NCBI GenBank assembly: GCA_022410635.1 | Contig: JAJVDF010000001.1 | Location: forward strand, 11,984,464-12,048,463 | Source: Tretioscincus oriximinensis | Lineage: Eukaryota > Chordata > Lepidosauria > Squamata > Gymnophthalmidae | Reading direction: 5' to 3' | Length of the DNA stretch: 64,000 bases | In this document: piece by piece, positions 1 through 64,000 of the stretch | How positions within the stretch are numbered: position 1 is the stretch's first letter | Layout: each line of letters opens with the position of its first letter | The notes under the pieces: generated by a model | What the model saw: the letters and a program-made list of their open reading frames with translations, nothing else | What the model was told of the DNA's origin: nothing | The model's database searches: none | Position numbers and translations under genes: made by a program

Positions 1-1398
1 ATGCAGACGATGTGGACTACTGAACTTCTTAAACTGGATTGCCAGGTATGAGCATAAAGGACATTTATTTCAAAGACATTTTCCCTTCTANCACTGTGTC
101 ACACCTTGTTTTACATTTGCTTTCCAGGTGTCACCACACAAATAACAAAGTGCCTGAGCTGAGTGACAAGGAGGTGTTGGCATGCAGAGGGTGTCAAGTG
201 TTAAATCATAGGCCAAAGCATTCCAAGGCCAAAAGTCAACTGTGGAGTTACAGAGCTGTCAGGCAAATAATCTTCCATGAAGTCCTGAGCATAGAGACAA
301 ATTGAGGGCTTGATGCTCATGCACTCGACACCTTCACACAGGCCGGCACCTCAGCAATAGGGCTGTTTCCACTGACAACTAGACAACCTGAAAGCTCTCA
401 TTTACTCTCTCTAAATGCTCTTCCTCATCAGTCTCTTACACATAACATTAAGAGAGAGAAAACATTTCAGACAACAGTCTGCATTAGAAAGAGGTGTGGG
501 GAAAGCAATTTTTCCCTTACTCAGGGTTACAAACACACCCAAAGAAGGGACGTTTGTGCTCTGCACCTTCAAATGTGAGTGCTTAGGAAACAGTCCTATG
601 GTAGAACAAAGTGTCTGGAAAGCAAGGGTTTGGTAGTTCAGTCCCCAGCCTTTCCTTAGAAATGGGAAATGGACAGTTTATCTGTACCATCAGAACTCCA
701 TGGAGTCTGGGAGAGGGAGTGTGTGTGTGTGATGTGGAAATGACCCTGTTGGAGAATTTGGAAGGCTACTGATGTAATTTTATTTCCTTCTCTATTTCTG
801 CCAAGAACTCTCATCTCTTTACTAAGGTCATCTCTACATGAAACACACTCTTCTGGGCTGACTCTTTCCAAAACTGTTTACAGCTGTTCATTAAAGAAGC
901 AGAATCCAACCCCCTGCTCAATGCAAAATTCATTGAACCTTTCAAGACACATGTCTTCCCAGCCTATGTTAGAATACTTCAACTGGAGGGGAATGCACTA
1001 CCTCCTGCGTAAACCTGCTCCATTGATTGATCACTCTCACTGTCTTTTTTCTAAACTGTAATCTGTATCTACTTCCTTGTAGTTTCATCTCGTTGCTCCT
1101 AGGCCTTCCTTGTGCAAATGAAAACAGGTCAAATCCCTCTGCAATGTATCAGCCTTTCACACACTCACAGACATTTTGAGTGCTTTTTTCAGTTGCTTTT
1201 TTCCTGTATGTGAATATATTTCAATTCCTAGAATATCATACAGCTTAAAAACACAATACACAGTTTGCAGTAACAGTTCTTTGCGTCATCATCATTAATC
1301 AATCAGTCAGTCAGTCAAATTTATCAGATCAAATTTGTGTAAGGCTGTGGACTCAGTAAAGCCCCCTTTACTGCCTTTAGTTATAAACATTTTGCTAC
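1..1398. other. Intron downstream of the last visible exon
   Basis: No exon is seen. The first 60 bases resemble 11440-11480 (shared core ATGCAGAC-ATGTGGA and GAGCATAAA), so they are probably the end of a dispersed repeat. A (GT)n run lies at 717-731. An antisense CR1 remnant lies at 895-1175. A short CAGT repeat (1305-1318) is followed by a 20 bp string (GTAAGGCTGTGGACTCAGTA) that recurs at 6063-6082. Confidence 0.6.
895..1175 (-). mobile_element. CR1 LINE 3' region, degraded, antisense to window
   Basis: The stretch starting AATCCAACCCCCTGCTCAAT and continuing through the GTAATCTGTATCTACTTCC and CTTGTGCAAATGAAAACAGG regions resembles the reverse complement of an amniote CR1 3' region, whose hallmark is 'TCCAACCCCCTGC..CAATGCA'. 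It is heavily diverged, and no open frame remains. Confidence 0.5.
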
Positions 1399-63410
<62,012 letters not shown>

Positions 63411-64000
63411 CTGGGGGAAAAAAGGAGATAAAAGGTACAGTTTTGGTAGAGTTCACAAATGTCTGAAACAGATATGTGTGTAATGATCAGGCTATGGTGT
63501 TCAAACACAGTTTAAAAATTCTTACTAGGTTCTGAAGAACAGCAGTTAGGATACCAGTGTCTTATAGAGTACTTTTATAGATGAAATTAAGGAGGGGGAG
63601 ACACCCCCAAACAGGTTTTCAACCCTTTCCCCCCCCCCCCAAAAAAAAAAAAAAAGGTCAGCCTATTATTCTACCTTCACTGGAACACAGTGCAGTAATT
63701 TACCAGCCCAGATTTACCAGCAATAGAAGTCTCTGGAGTGAGAGGCATGTGGAAGAATGTACATGTCTCTCTTCTGGCTTAGCAGGAGGTTCCATTTGGG
63801 GTGGCACCAAATTGTAATATTGAAATGGGTCCCTCCAAGGCTCCAATGCAAGGAACTTTATTTATTTTATCAACTGGCAACCTGGAAGCTGGCTCTGAAG
63901 ACTGAGCAAACTTCAGGGCCAGTACAAAGGCTATCCTTGAGTGAAAAAGGCATATTCTGGGATAGTAAGAGCAGTCCACTTGCTGGAACCATACCATCCT
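63411..64000. other. Intron upstream of the first visible exon
   Basis: No exon was identified. The right half of a foldback MITE lies at 63590-63665. The rest is unassigned, and the open frame at 63779-63997 has no recognisable product. Confidence 0.55.
63590..63665. mobile_element. Foldback MITE, copy 4 (right half only)
   Basis: ACACCCCCAAACAGGTTTTC, a C-run (63629-63640), an A-run (63641-63655) and GGTCAGCC followed by TA match the right halves of the three complete copies. The left half is missing, and the ATCTG block next to the terminus is lost to the A-run. Confidence 0.6.

Overview
The window is intronic and exonic DNA of one vertebrate gene, read on the minus strand. It holds 14 consecutive internal exons of a class A plexin, best matched to plexin-A4 (PLXNA4). 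The exons run from an extracellular IPT/TIG domain (63274-63410) through the transmembrane exon (48516-48750) and juxtamembrane segment into the split R-Ras/Rap GAP domain with its inserted Rho-GTPase-binding domain, stopping at 1399. All 14 exons have GT-AG borders. Their phases join without a break and total 2229 nt (743 codons), with no stop or frameshift. The semaphorin/PSI-encoding 5' exons lie beyond 64000 and the last 3' exons lie below position 1. I see no second host gene, no real tRNA or rRNA gene, and no CRISPR array.

The repeats point to a squamate reptile (lizard or snake). They include several generations of CR1-type LINEs ending in a CTTATGTTCTTATG-like tail, L2-like LINE ends, tRNA-derived SINEs of Sauria-SINE type, Penelope-like elements with a GIY-YIG endonuclease, a hAT-like DNA element, TA-flanked foldback MITEs and a short non-autonomous Helitron. 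I cannot name the species.

Layout from high to low coordinate (5' to 3' of the gene): 62.4-63.4 kb IPT exons; 59.0 kb exon with a CR1 piece directly before its acceptor; 52-59 kb intron with an unclassified repeat family and a CRE-like palindrome pair; 51.9 kb exon whose splice donor was invaded by a Helitron; 48.5-50.9 kb IPT and transmembrane exons, the latter with a long AAT/AAC microsatellite against its acceptor; 41-46 kb juxtamembrane and GAP exons; 32-41 kb intron with a Penelope element, an antisense CR1 and a MITE; 29.8-32.5 kb GAP exons; 16.8-29.8 kb largest intron; 16.6, 6.8 and 4.0 kb RBD exons; 1.4 kb GAP exon.

The observations most worth a second look are the Helitron ending at intron position +4 of a PLXNA4 donor, the microsatellite and CR1 sequences adjoining two acceptors, the four-copy foldback MITE family, the Penelope element with inverted terminal repeats and a hammerhead-like core, and an unclassified repeat family with one copy split by a Penelope insertion. 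Coordinates and splice sites were read by eye; similarity calls rest on recognition, not on searches.
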